A stretch of DNA of 64,000 bases, taken from contig JAGFNK010000064.1 of NCBI GenBank assembly GCA_025769875.1, positions 62,001 through 126,000 of the forward strand, given 5' to 3'. Under the pieces are notes generated by a model. That model was not told the DNA's origin and did not search any database. It saw only the letters and a program-made list of their open reading frames with translations. Source of the DNA: Russula earlei. Lineage: Eukaryota > Basidiomycota > Agaricomycetes > Russulales > Russulaceae. The position numbers were made by a program, and so were the translations under genes. Positions within the stretch are counted from its first letter, which is position 1. Every line of letters starts with the position of its first letter. Shown piece after piece: positions 33,821-45,800 of this stretch.

Positions 33821-35411
33821 TTATAATCTAAACGATCTGTCCGATGAGGGAATAATGAAAAAAAAAAAAAAGGACCCAAAAAAAGGACGATCACGGGTCG
33901 CTATATAGGATGCGTCAGATGAAGTGACGAACCCCTTGGAGACGGGTTCGGAGATCGACTCAGCCAACGCGCGGGTTGCGGTAGCGGTGGTGGCGTCCAT
34001 GGCCGTGATTGGTGTAATCGTGATGGTTGCGAGTGTGACTCTGACTGTGAGAGCGGCCAGTCGTCCGGGTTCGTGAGCACGAGGGGAAGCTGAGGGGTTG
34101 GCACTTGTTCTCCTAAGCGCTCCTGTCCTTGTCCCTGATCCTCCTCTGGCTCCCGGTAGCGGGCAGGAGAGGGGGTAGGGAGTAACGGCCCGGACTGGGG
34201 AGCGTCGCGCGTGCTCGCGCCCTGCAGCGCCCATGACATCATTGACGATGCGACCCAGGTCGACGCTTTGGGAAGGCGACGTGAGCGGGTCGATCAACTG
34301 GGAGCCGGCCGAGGGTGGTGGCCACACGCTCTCCTGGAATATCGAGCCAGACTCGGACGCACGTGCACGCAACAGTCGCGGGGGCGAGGACGAGGTCGCG
34401 TGGATGTGCGACGACTGGGAGCGCGAGTGGTGCGAGTGCGGGTAAAACGCCACGCCGCCGTCGATGCTTGTGGCGCTGCTGGTGCGGTGTGAGGAGCTAT
34501 GGCTCGCAAACAGGGTCGTCGCGGTCCGCCGAGGCAAAGGGCGGGCTTGGGAACGGCAGGTCCATTTCCTCACCGACGAGGAACGTCGCGCGAGATGGGA
34601 GGGGCTTGCGCGAGAGTGCCCAGTAGCGCTGGCGCCGCGCCCGCCGGCGTAGGATAAATACCGTTGTGAGGGCGATGATGAAGACGACGACGCCGGCGAC
34701 GGTGGAGCCGGCTATGACAGAGGAACGTGTGGAGACGCGGGAAGGAGAGGAAGTGCGTAATGCCGTGACGATAGGGGTGACAATCTGGGAGGAGAGATAA
34801 GCAATGCTTAATTGTACAATTGAAATTGATAAGGAAAAGAGCGCATCTGTCGACGACGGCGGCGCTGATGGTGGCTGCGCAGAAATGCAAAAAGAATAGG
34901 GGAACACTTGCCGTTGTAGGGCTTCCATCGATGTCAGTGACGAAGGAAGACGTGAAAGTGGAGAGGATGACACCGCTTGTAGAAGAGAGGACAGGGGAGG
35001 CGGAAGATGAAGGCGCGGTTGTCGGAGGAGTGGAAGGTGAGGTGGAGGAACTGAGAAAACCAGAAAGGGGAGAAGTTGCAGTGACGGAGGTGACGGTGGG
35101 GATGAAGAAGGTTGAAGATTGGATGAAACTGGTACTGGTTGTCGGGCTTGGGCCGTCGGAAGTGGAGGAAGATCTGCTAGAGGTACGGTTATTGAACGGG
35201 CACGGGCATGGACGAAGAACGTGAAATGGGAGGGAGCGCACCGAAAGTCGGAGGAAGAGGGAAACAAGGCGGTCGATGAGGATGAGGGATCGGAGGTCAA
35301 TGAGGAAAGCGCGGCCGAGGAGGATTCAGGGTCAGTTGCAGCACTGACGGTGGTGACGGTGGTGATGGCCGATACGAGGGACGTTTGTCTGGCGCGAAGT
35401 GGTGGAAACAT
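33821..35411 (-). CDS. Ser/Thr-rich single-pass membrane protein, frame broken
   Basis: The start at 35411 gives MFPPLRARQTSLVSAITTVT, then a Ser/Thr/Pro-rich ectodomain. A clean intron (donor GTGCGC after SSDF, acceptor CTCTAG) restores the Ser-rich frame RSSSTSDGPSP. After a second intron comes IVTPIVTALRTSS and one membrane span (VIAGSTVAGVVVFIIALTTV) ending FILRRRARRQ. Past FASADRDD the frame stops at 34497, but the tail resumes one base away (SSHRTSSATSIDGGVAFYP). Removing one C from the CCC at 34513-34515 would restore it. Which frame carries the last 130 codons is unclear. It has the same layout as its convergent neighbour, so they may be distant paralogues. Function is unknown; a surface sensor or mucin is possible. 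Confidence 0.6.
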
Positions 35412-36372
35412 CTCATCCCTGTCTGCTCTCCGCTGCCTCTGACGGTGGTGGCCGTTTATAATAAAAAAAAAAAGACTTGTCTGCTTCTGCGGTGGATGTG
35501 CATGTGCCCGCTCTCTCTCACCGCCGTTCATTACGTAACAGACCATCCCATAACGGCGGATTTCACCCGACCCGCGTGTAACACGTTCTTAGCTAGCCAT
35601 CAAAGGTCGTCTCAGCCCGCCTTCCAGGTCTTTTAACAATCCTCGTTCGGGGTGCCATCACCTGTGCACCCCTCCCGCCAGTATACACAGCACACAGCAT
35701 CATCAGCAAAGAGTTCCATCACAGTACTGACTGACGGGACACAATGCTTGACCGCCACAGGCTCCGAGGTGACGGGAGGTGGTGACTGCCAGAGAGAGGA
35801 ACCTTGCGGCACAACCAGGAAATGTACCATGGGCAGTAAGACGCGACTATCACTAGTGTCTGAAAAACACGATACCGATGGGTCGCAGTGAGGGTCATCT
35901 CATAATCATCGTATCCGTTTCAACTTCTTGGCAATTCATCCAACAAATAAAAATCGAACATTGCAAGTCATTAGGCTGCTCGTGATAAGACTACAATCAT
36001 GCTGAACAGAACACCAAAGCGTGATCGTAAGTGGGGCAGAGACGTGAGGAAGCGTGAGGGAAGTCATGGAAACGTAAAAGATCAAACTCGTGAGGACATC
36101 GTGGTATGACCTGCGACAGATCATCAACGATAGATAACACAGGGGGAAACCATCCATAAAGCTGGGAGCTAGAGTGGGTGAGCGATAAGGGAATAGTTGA
36201 GTAGGTAACAGTGAAGAATGCGTTGCAAACCGTGTAATGATGATATAAACAACCAATGAGACGACGAAATGCAGGATCTAGGTGAGGTGGGGATAAACAT
36301 ATAGATAGGGCTGCGGATAAGAGCGGAGGCGTAGGTCGGATGTGTTCGCAAGGGGAAAGACTTGAAATGTCG
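35412..36372. other. Intergenic, nothing recognised
   Basis: Upstream region of the minus-strand membrane protein and 3' flank of the kinase gene. Poly-A near 35,460. No supported gene. Confidence 0.5.
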
Positions 36373-39300
36373 TTATGATGTACGCGAGGCTGTTTTCACC
36401 CCCGTTTTCCCTGTGACAAGTGCTTTGAGCGCGCGGCTTACAACTTTGGCAGCGCCAGCGCGATCCTCCCGGAGGCCAGGGCCATCCACATTCGCATTGC
36501 CGGACAGGATGACACCGAATTCATCAGTGCTCGCCGCCATGAACTTGTCTTCACTGGATATAGGCGGTGGCATTGGTCGACGTGTTGAATGAAAGAATCG
36601 ACCCGGACTCTTGGTGGGCAACGAGGAAACATTTGTTGAGACCGGTTTTACGTGGCATGACTGATAGCCTCTACCGACGCGCTTCACTCCGCTAGTAGCC
36701 ATAAGAAAGCGGTCGTAGACACCTTCAATGTCGCGTTGAGTCGGAGAGTCTGGCTCTGGGGAGGCGACTGCCCGCTTGCGAGAAGCATATGGATGCACAA
36801 TGAACGGTGAGTCAGTCAGGCTGTTGTGGGCTGGACTATACGCGGTTACATGATCGCTTGAGCTCCCGGATGTATCTGGGTCTAGCGGCATAGGATCGGG
36901 AGTGAATAGATTGTCAAGGACTGCAGAAAGGCTCGTCTTTGCTGCAACTACATAAGGAGATCAGCATGAGTGACAGACAGAAAAGCGCTGTGCAATAGGA
37001 CTCCTACGTTTGTCCAATTCAAATTGTACCTTAGAGATAGGACGGATAAGGCGTTTCAGGTCGTTTGCTGACTTGGACTTCTCCCTACGTTTGGACGGTG
37101 TCATGTCAACCTCGATGTCCAAAATACCTGACTTTCCAGGTGAGCGCCCAAGCACTGTCGCACGGCGCGTTGGCCGCGGGCTGTCATACGAGAAGGCCGA
37201 TCGACTGGGCCCCTCTGGTGGGATAACAAGGGGTACATCCATGGGAATGACAACATGGCGACCGTTCCGCTCTGGGGTCGATGAGGAAGCGAAGCTTTGG
37301 TCTGTGCTCGAGTCTTGTTCGACCTGAATGATTTGATTGGAACGGAGGGCCCTACGCGAAGGCCTTGTCAACCGGCTCAAGTCATCTTGAGAGCGATCTC
37401 GCGAAGGTCTCCTTGTCTGGGGTCCCGGAGCGACAGGAAACGGAGGAAGCAAACTAGCATTGGATGAAGCAAAGTTCTGCCTCGCATCGGCAACAACCTC
37501 TAAAACAGATGGCATGAATAGGGTGTGACCGAGTGTTACACGTTGCACAGACGTACTCTCGACGTTCTGGAGCCAGATGGTCATCCGATCGACCCGACTG
37601 TCGGCACCAACCCGTTGGTTTCTCGCAGCTTGTTGCACAATGGGTAAGGACGAATTTACTATCACCAGATACCGTGACAAAACTGAGACGATGATAAATT
37701 CAAAAGCCTACCCTCGTCAAGAATCTCATTCTCCCAGGATGGTCGCTCGCTTAGCCTTTTCGTCGAACAAGGGCTTGCGGCACTTTGTCGACGTCCAATG
37801 ATGCCAATTGAGGACTTGCATATGTCAACCGTCTTGCCTAAGATACCGATATTGCAACAAGTTTGAATGCAGCGCGGCAAGCCTCATACGTTAACTCACC
37901 AAGTGGGACCTTTAAGCTCTGCTTAAAGAGGCTGAGACTCGATTCGTTCGCACATGCGTTTCGCACAAGCGATTCACGCATCGGTAAGTCCGTTTCGACT
38001 AATAGCGATTTCACAAGGGTCAAATGTACAATGGACCAAGGCCATAAGACGTACCTGGCAAAGGCGACATCGATGTTGGAGGTGCGGTCGAGTCCTGGGT
38101 TGGCTTGACGAGCCTTGCAGACATATTCCGTGCGAAGGTCTCAGTGAGCCTTGTCGGTGGATCTGAAGAAATGACAATCACCATCGGAAACAAGCACAAA
38201 AATAAAATAAAAAACATACCAGGCGATCGTGGTACCGGTGGCATGGCATCCCGGAGTCGTGACGGCTTTCGACCGGGAAGGGGACGCTCTGTCTCTTGTT
38301 CGGGATCTTGGTTGTCCGACTCACCCACACGCTCCATCTCTCGTAGCCTTGCGCGTTCGAGCTCCCACTCACGCATGCGGTCACGGACACTCCCCTTGCT
38401 CTTATCCGTCTCGCTGACACTCTTGTCTAAAGCGCCAACCAGTGAATTCTCAAAGTTGCGCATTTGAACGGTGCGATCTCCTAAAGCAGAAGGCTTGCGG
38501 GCTAGACCACGTGCAGATGGCGGCTTGCGTGGAGCTGTCATCTGGTGGAGAACTGCATTCTCTTTGTCTTGGGCTTTCGGCGACCTTTGCTTGAGTGCAG
38601 TTATGTTCTCCCTTGGACGCGGTGGCGTGAGCATGTGCACATCGACATTGGGGCGCCTCTTCGCCAAGCTGAGGACTAGACAGGGTCAACATCCCTCACT
38701 GATGGTAAGGTAGAGCATACCATCCGTCCCCGAGAGTACACGCTGCCGAGAGGGAACCTTCTTCGGGCGGGGTACGGTTGTGGGAGCATTCTCCTTCTCA
38801 TCATGCTTCTTCTCCGTTTGTTCGCGCTTAGATCGTTGGGCCTTGGAGGCACGATGCGATGACCAGGGCGGAACGACGTTTCGCGATGTTGATCTATCTG
38901 GGGTCGCACCGCTTGCGGGTGCTCTGCGTCCTGAAGCGGGAAGAGGTGGCGTCCAGTAGGAATCCTCTAACAGCTCAAGCGCAGTGCAACGCAGGTCAGC
39001 GTTTGGCTGAATCATGCGATGCAGCATCTTCTCCACCCCTTTGGACATCTTCCAACTGCCAAGCCATTTTCCACGCATCTAGACTCCATGTCGTCAGTCA
39101 GATATAATGTCAAACCAAGACAACGTACCGTCCGTGCCCAATAATCCTCCAATGCAGCCTTGGTGGTAAAAGGTTCACCCTCTGTATGCTCAAATGGCGT
39201 GCGCCCAATGAGGATCTCAAAGAATGTAACACCAAGTGACCAGATATCTGCCTTGCGAGTGTCATGTGGAAGGCCCCTCGCCCGCTCTGGGGATAAGTAC

Positions 39301-40159
39301 TCCAAGGAATTCAACGGATGTTCACATGCGAGAAGAAGGCAAACATACTTCTGGGGTGCCATATGTGAGATTGGAATGAAAAGCCTTTCCGTCCCCCATG
39401 TCGTACTTCTGCGCAAAGCCAAAATCAACCAACACAGGCACTTGTCGCTCCGACAACAGAATGTTCGCAGGTCTGAGACTCTTATCAACAATCCACACCA
39501 AAATCTACGTAGAACTAACGCTCACTTGATGTCGTTGTGTACAACACCCCGGGAATGGAGGAATTTGACACCAGAGACAAGTGAGTGAAACCACTCTTTG
39601 GCTTTAAGCTCCGGGACTTCAACGGGGACAAGGTCTGGGAGATACTCCCTAAGAAGAAACCTCGTGTCAGAACAAAGAATTTACATGGCGTGAGAACAGT
39701 GAATTAAACTCACATAGTGATGAGCGCGTACGAGGGAGTGATGATGAATGAATGGAAGGGTACGATGGAAGGATGAGGGTCATCCTTAAACGTCCTGACC
39801 ACCTTCATCTCATTCCACCTGATAAAAATTGTCAGTGATGCAAAGCAATATTGCGAATTCACTGACAGTGATCGAACACGGGCGGCTGTCGTGGTTGTCT
39901 TGGATCGGTGCACAAGCTTCACGGCAAGTTTAGCGTCATCACCACCGTTTGACACTCTCGGTCGGCATAACCAAACACTACCCCAGTTTCCGAAACCGAT
40001 CTAAACGGATACATAAGCGTGAGACAGGTAATGTTCAGTTCTAGATGGAGAATAGATGAAGAAGCGCACCTCCTTGACGAAGAGGAGTTTCTCGGCGAGA
40101 ACCCGATCGGAAAGCGAGAAAACATCGGTAGAGGTTGATGAGGACTGTTCAGAAGGCAT
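36373..40159 (-). CDS. Ser/Thr protein kinase with long disordered tail
   Basis: A eukaryotic protein kinase with its catalytic domain at the N-terminus. The start at 40159 gives MPSEQSSSTSTDVFSLSDRV. In order: glycine loop IGFGNWGSVWLCRP, the Lys of LAVKLVHRS, then catalytic loop LHSRGVVHNDIKPANILL, VDFGFAQ, TPEYLSPERARG, and DIWSLGVTFFEILIGRTPFE. The HRD motif is HND, so the Arg before the catalytic Asp is missing, while Asp, Lys and Asn remain. The kinase domain ends near genomic 38,950. The tail runs to a stop at 36373 and is rich in Ser, Pro, Arg and Lys with several short introns; it includes TPPRPRENITALKQRSPKAQ and DIEVDMTPSKRREKSKSAN. I cannot assign the subfamily with confidence. 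The tail exons join in one direction with no other start, so I read the locus as a single gene. Confidence 0.82.
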
Positions 40160-40388
40160 GGTAGAATGGGAAGGAAAAAGAAAGCAATTTATACACAAAG
40201 AGGAGAATGTATGCGTTGATGTTGCCGGTGGTGGGGACACCAAGACCCAAGAAACAAGGGGCGGCAAGGGAGCGACTTGTAATAATGCGAAGGGGATATG
40301 AACACGAACCAAACAAGGGCAAATAACGCGTCTAACTCGCGAAAGATCTAATCACGTGTACGCAGCAGATGTTATGTAATGTTTTATG

Positions 40389-40899
40389 TTAGCCCATCAA
40401 GCCCTCCATTATCAGGCCCAGCTCACTTCCAGACGGTTGGGTCTCCACCACATTCTTTAATCGTCGCTGCAGAACCGTCTCGATCGTGTCTTCTTCCTCC
40501 AGTTCCTCGATGTGCCACCGCAGGGATCGCATAACTTGGTCAAACATCGCTTAATACCAAGGCAAATCAGCCGAACGGTAGACAGAACGAGTAGCTTGTC
40601 CCACCTTTCTCTTCTATTTGCGCGCTCACAGTCGCGGTCGCCCCACGGCGCGGGCGGGGCATGATCAGAGGTCGGACTTCTGCACGCTCTTCCTCTTCGC
40701 GTTTCTCATAGATGCGCAGGCCAGTGAGCACCTTGTGCGAGAATGCATCTTCAGAGAGCTCCGCATCTGACAGATTCGTGTCATCTGTCCCATATGCCGT
40801 TGTAAGCGAATCATTTGGTGAGGCAGAACGAGCGAAGGGTGCTTGATAAGGAATGTCGCCACGATGCACTTCGTGGCTGGGGTTTGCTGTGCCAGACAT
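40389..40899 (-). CDS. Small hypothetical protein (151 residues)
   Basis: Two exons, 40605-40899 and 40389-40549, join in phase (AAAG then CG, giving EEKAMFDQVM). The protein is acidic and helical: LSDAELSEDAFSHKVLTGLRIYEKREEEERAE, an Arg/Pro patch, then RSLRWHIEELEEEDTIETVLQRRLKN. The end is a stop at 40389-40391. It looks like a conserved small basidiomycete protein, possibly a coiled-coil subunit of a complex, but I do not recognise the family. It lies between the kinase and GPI2, divergent from the latter. Confidence 0.6.
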
Positions 40900-41344
40900 A
40901 AGTCTTCAGCTTCAGATAGATAGATTGCTCGGAGCTGAGCAACAACACCCCCAAGCAAACAATTATGATAACATTTCACACGGGCATGCATTAACCTGTT
41001 GCGTGAGAGAGTACATGTGACAGTTTATCTGCCTGTGTCACGTCCACACCTACAGCAAACCCGTTTTTCGGAAATTATAACTATGGCGTATGCATTAGAT
41101 TGTAGTGGGAGCCGATACGCACGTAACCAGAGGTGGACTGATCCATCCAAGCGAATTATGTGTCACTGTGTGTGAGTATGCGAGACCTCCGGGATTCAGA
41201 ATCGCGACGGCATGCACCTGTGCAACCACTCCTCATTTTCTTCTGTCGAAAAACCATAGGGGGATCGTAACGGTCGCGCTCGACCGTGGCAACCTCGACA
41301 TTGCAAGGCTCGGAGGTTTAACGACAAACCTCAGCCTGCATGAA
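40900..41344. other. Divergent intergenic region
   Basis: Shared upstream region of the small minus-strand gene and GPI2. A plus-strand frame from 41105 runs into the GPI2 start in phase, but I prefer the Met at 41345. Confidence 0.5.
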
Positions 41345-42538
41345 ATGGTAGTGACAGATTCTGACGAAACTAGTGATGAAGGGGAGTGGAAACGCGTTCT
41401 GTGGAGACCCCAGCCGTTCCCTGACAACTACGTCCCACCGACGTTCCTTGCAGCTCTGTCCAAGAACCGTAATCAATGCTTCTTCAAACTCGTGTCGCAG
41501 GTCACTAATACCGCCCTACTTTCTGTCTAGCCAACGTCCTCCCGTATCGATATTGGCCACTAGTTCTGGGGGCGTGCACGATTTCCCAACATCTCTCTAT
41601 TGTCTTTGTCTTTCTGGCCGTCTTCACTCGATTACTCGATCATACACTCGACCCGCGCCTGTTAGTTGTCCTCTCGAGTGTGACATTTGTGGCGGGATGT
41701 ATCATATGGGAGTCTATTGAATACTTTGGGAGTAATGTGGGAAGGAGGACACCCTCCGATCGCCGTACGTGGCTCCGAGTTTGTGCAACCGTTCTGATGA
41801 ATTGGGGTTCCAGGTGCTTATACCGTCAAGGCGTCCTTACTCATCTTCCTTGTGCTCATCGCCCTCGCCCCCATCCTCCGTACGCTCACTGCGCCGACGT
41901 CGGCCGACTCGATCTGGGCCGTCGCGACTGCCCTCTTCCTAGTGCACGCTGCACTCGCAGACTACTCGTATGCTGCATCTCCTATCCGACGCGAACGGTG
42001 TGTTCCCTTCCTCCTTTCCGGTGCTGATAACTAACACCTCCCCTACTGACGAAGGCTGACCTCGGTGCTGTCGATCAATGCCGCCATTTCGGCTGCAGTC
42101 GTGCTTGCTTCGCGCCTGCATGACGATTTGTCGGTGTTTGCACTGATGTTGTTTTCTGTGGAAGCCTTTGCGCTCTTTCCCGTGTTTCGGCGTCGCATCC
42201 AGGTGCATCTGGTTCTCGCTGTTATCATGCTCTGTGTTTACTGATGCATGTCATGCAGTCGATGCCAGCTCTGGTCCAGTCTCTTGTTACGACACTCTTA
42301 GGGCTGGCAGCACTTGCGGCACCGTTGCCTACGCTTTGTGCAGCGGTGTTGACGAGCGTGACCTTCGGTGCGCCCGCTGTGCTGATGTGGGCACAGCAGT
42401 ACAAACAGTAGGTCTACATCTTTCTCCTCTTTGTGACCAAGAATCGATCGAGACGATTTGTTTAGCGAGATCCGCGGACCTTGGGACGCTGCAACGCCAC
42501 GTGGATTGAGCGGGGAACACGTGGCCGAATTCTTGTAG
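41345..42538 (+). CDS. GPI2: Gpi2/PIG-C, GPI-GlcNAc transferase subunit
   Basis: Gpi2 is a multi-span ER membrane subunit of the complex that adds GlcNAc to phosphatidylinositol, the first step of GPI-anchor synthesis. Six exons, 41345-41468, 41531-41731, 41814-41997, 42055-42202, 42259-42407 and 42466-42538, keep phase and give 292 residues, the usual size. The family N-terminal motif is WKRVLWRPQPFPDNYVPPTF. Hydrophobic spans follow, such as LSIVFVFLAVFTRLL, LLVVLSSVTFVAGCIIW and ASLLIFLVLIALAPIL, and the C-terminal exon encodes EIRGPWDAATPRG. The start at 41345 (MVVTDSDETSDEGEW) sits just before the conserved motif; the open frame upstream has no support. Confidence 0.9.
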
Positions 42539-42862
42539 CTCGGGCCCGAATCGAGTATGGCCATTTCCCAACCTGGTGTCACTTGTACATACCTTTGTTC
42601 GCGTCTCAGGGAGATACGGATAAAGTCCATTGAGCGTGTGTCTCTGGATCCAACCTATGTTGCCAATGAAAGATGTTTTTCGTGAGATACTATCGAGCCG
42701 CGCGGAAATATGTAGAAGCTTGGTGTAGACACACGTCAGACCCAATTGTGGGAGGTGCAGCCACAGAGCGAAGACTGTATTTGAACGTTACGAATCCTGG
42801 CCCAGTGGAGATCCCTTTGACCCACCCTCTAACAATTCTGCCAAGGTGACATCTTCACCACC
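42539..42862. other. Short intergenic region upstream of Dicer
   Basis: 324 bp between the GPI2 stop and the Dicer start on the same strand; no feature seen. Confidence 0.5.
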
Positions 42863-45800
42863 ATGCCAGACAGTGAAATTGGCACGCAGAGTGACAATGG
42901 GGTACCATCACTAGTGACGAACTTTCCCACCCGTGGGTACCAACAGGAGATGCTCAATGAGAGCATGCGGCGGAACATAATCGTTGCGCTCGAAACTGGG
43001 GCAGGAAAGACTCACATTGCCGTCTTACGGATGAAACGCGAGACAGAGAACGAATCGCGAAAGGTGTGTGCCGTCATCGTCGTTGCCCCTGCCCGCCGTG
43101 CCCGCAGTACGAGTAAGAGTGGCATCGCTCATGTCTCGACTACACTCAGGTATCCTGGTTCCTCGCTCCAACAGTCGCACTCGCATGGCAGCAGCAAGCA
43201 GTCATCGCGGAACACCTCCCTGTTGTTGTTGGGTTTGTATCGGGCGCGAACGAGCCAGACCAGTGGACGGACACGGAGCTGTGGCGGCGCCTGCTGAACA
43301 CGCACCGCGTCATCGTCAGCACCCCCAACGTGCTCCTTAATGCGCTTCGCCATGGCTACATTCACCTTGGGCGCGATATCGGCTTGTTGGTTTTTGATGA
43401 GGCGCATCACGCAGCGGACGGGCATGCATATAACCGCGTGATGCGAGAATTCTACGATGTACTACCCCACCGCTTTATCAGTCCTGTAGATGAGATCATG
43501 CGTCCCGTGATCCTCGGACTCACGGCCAGCCCAATCTTTGGAGGTGATGCCGAGAGAGGTTTGAGGCGAGTTTCTCGTTTCTCTTCTCGGCGGTACATGT
43601 TGCTGACTTTCGACTCTGCAGAAAACTCGAACATAATTTGGATTCCACCATATGCGCTCCGCTCCTGTTCCGTAAGGAGCTCGAGGGCTTCGTGCACCGA
43701 CCCCGGGTCGAATATGTCATATATGCAGGGCCAGAATATCGCCTCATCGACACGCTCCCTTCAACACCGCCTTCAAGCAGCCTTCGATCACTCAAGAAAG
43801 TCGTCGCCTCCATGAATATTGAAGAGGACCCTTGGGTGATCGAACGACGCGCCGAACTGAGACGGTACGACCCGGGACCTCGTCGCAACCTCATTGAACA
43901 GCGGTTGTCAAGAGCACTCGACAAGCGCGATACCTTCACGCACAAGGGCTTACGCGACTTTGAACGTGCCGCCGACGACATCTGCTCGGACCTCGGGGAA
44001 TGGGCAACTGATTGGTACATCCAGCAAGTGTGCAAGCAGGCAATCCGTGAAGGTACCACATTCCCGGAGTTCTCCTTTCGGTCCGAAAGTGGCAGGAAGT
44101 ACTTGCTCGGACACCTCGAACGCATCGAGATCGCTCCGGTACCCGACACCGACCCAGAGGACATAGTGCGAAGGAGCTCGGACAAAGTGGAGAAGTTGGT
44201 CGATGTCTTATTGAAAGAGAAGGCATTCTTTGAGGGCCTGGAAATGGACTACCGTGGCCTTGTCTGCGTCACGCGGCGCGACGCTGTGCTCGCGTTGACC
44301 GAAATCCTCGTGCGCCACCCGCGAACTGCACATGTGTTCAGCGTTGGCAGTCTCCTCGGCGAATCGGCCAACTCCAAGCGCCACTCGTTCCTCGATATCA
44401 CAAGATGCTTGCTGCGCCAGACCGCGAACAAGACGTGCGCGGATTTCCGTATCGGAGACCTCAATCTGATTGTTGCGACCGCAGTTGCGGAGGAAGGGCT
44501 CGACATACCAGCGTGCTGTAATGTCGTGAGGTGGAACTTGCCGGATAACATGGTCAGTTGGGCCCAGAGCCGCGGGCGCGCGCGTCAGGAACGCAGCTCG
44601 TTCGTGCTCATGTTTTCGGACACTTTGACGTTCGCACCGACCTTGCTCCAATGGGAGGAGCGGGAAAATGAGATGACCAGGTTATACAACGCGACAAAGG
44701 GACTCCAGGGGATTCGCACCGACAAGGAGAATCGGACAATGGATGATGAAGATGAGAGAATGCGATTTAGGGTAGAACAAACAGGGTACGCACTAGTGCA
44801 TATCCTTCATGCTGCCATCACACTGAAACCATCGCATCAGCGCAGTGCTGACAGGGGATTCCGCTATTGAGCATATTTTTCACTTCTGCTCTATCCTTCC
44901 CTATTCATCGTTGGTCCATCATTCCCCCCTGTTTGATATTGATCCCCCCGATTATCCCCTGGAATGGCACGCAAATGGTAGACAGCGCGCCGCATACGCG
45001 GGTCCGTATGGTTGCACCATAACCCTGCCGAGGCTCATACCCGCTCAATTACGCACGTTTTCGACTCCCCGAATTCACCCTTCAAAGGTATCAGCGCGAC
45101 GAAACGTCGCATTTCAGGCTTATCTCGCTCTTTACGAGAACAAGTTACTCAATCGACATCTCCTGCCATTCAAAGAGCCAGAACTGAACAGTGAAGTGCG
45201 GATGCTGCTCAAAGAGGTCGAGAGACGTGAGGGTACGGCCCTGGTCTCATGGCAAATGGATCCATGGCGTGTCTCCAGTGGCAGCGATGGTGTCGCAGAC
45301 AAACGATGGTGGTCGACAATCTTGGAGGTAGAAGGACTCCCACCATTGCGCATGCTGACGCAAGTTGCGATCCCTTCGTTCCAGAACGACGGATTCCCCA
45401 TTATACATACACGCGAATGCATCCCATTCCGAGTACGTATCAGATGTGAACAAACACTCATCGTCACTGGAGACAATGATGGCATTTTGGCACGTGCGAA
45501 AGAGTTTACACGTCGGTTGTTCTGGCCGATGTATAGCTCCCGCATGAAATGGGACCAGACGGACTTCCTTCACCTTTTTATCCCTGTGGACGAGTCTCCC
45601 ACCGTTTGGGACGAGCGAAGGGCCCTGGGCTCAGACCCCTGTTCCTCCACTCCCGGCGAACACACCCTCTTTGTACCTTTCTCAAGGTTCGAGTCCCGCT
45701 ACGGTCATGTGGACAATATATTTCTTGTCAGCGGGACTGGCCTCGCTGGGAAATTCTACCAATTTATACGTACGCGAAACACCCCCGTTTCCGAAGAGGA

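Noticed and set aside
43540..43640. Apparent frameshift between Dicer exons 2 and 3
   Set aside because: A GC-AG intron at 43566-43621 restores the frame with conserved residues on both sides.
45686..45696. tRNA B-box-like sequence GGTTCGAGTCC
   Set aside because: It lies inside Dicer coding sequence and no cloverleaf or A box fits around it.
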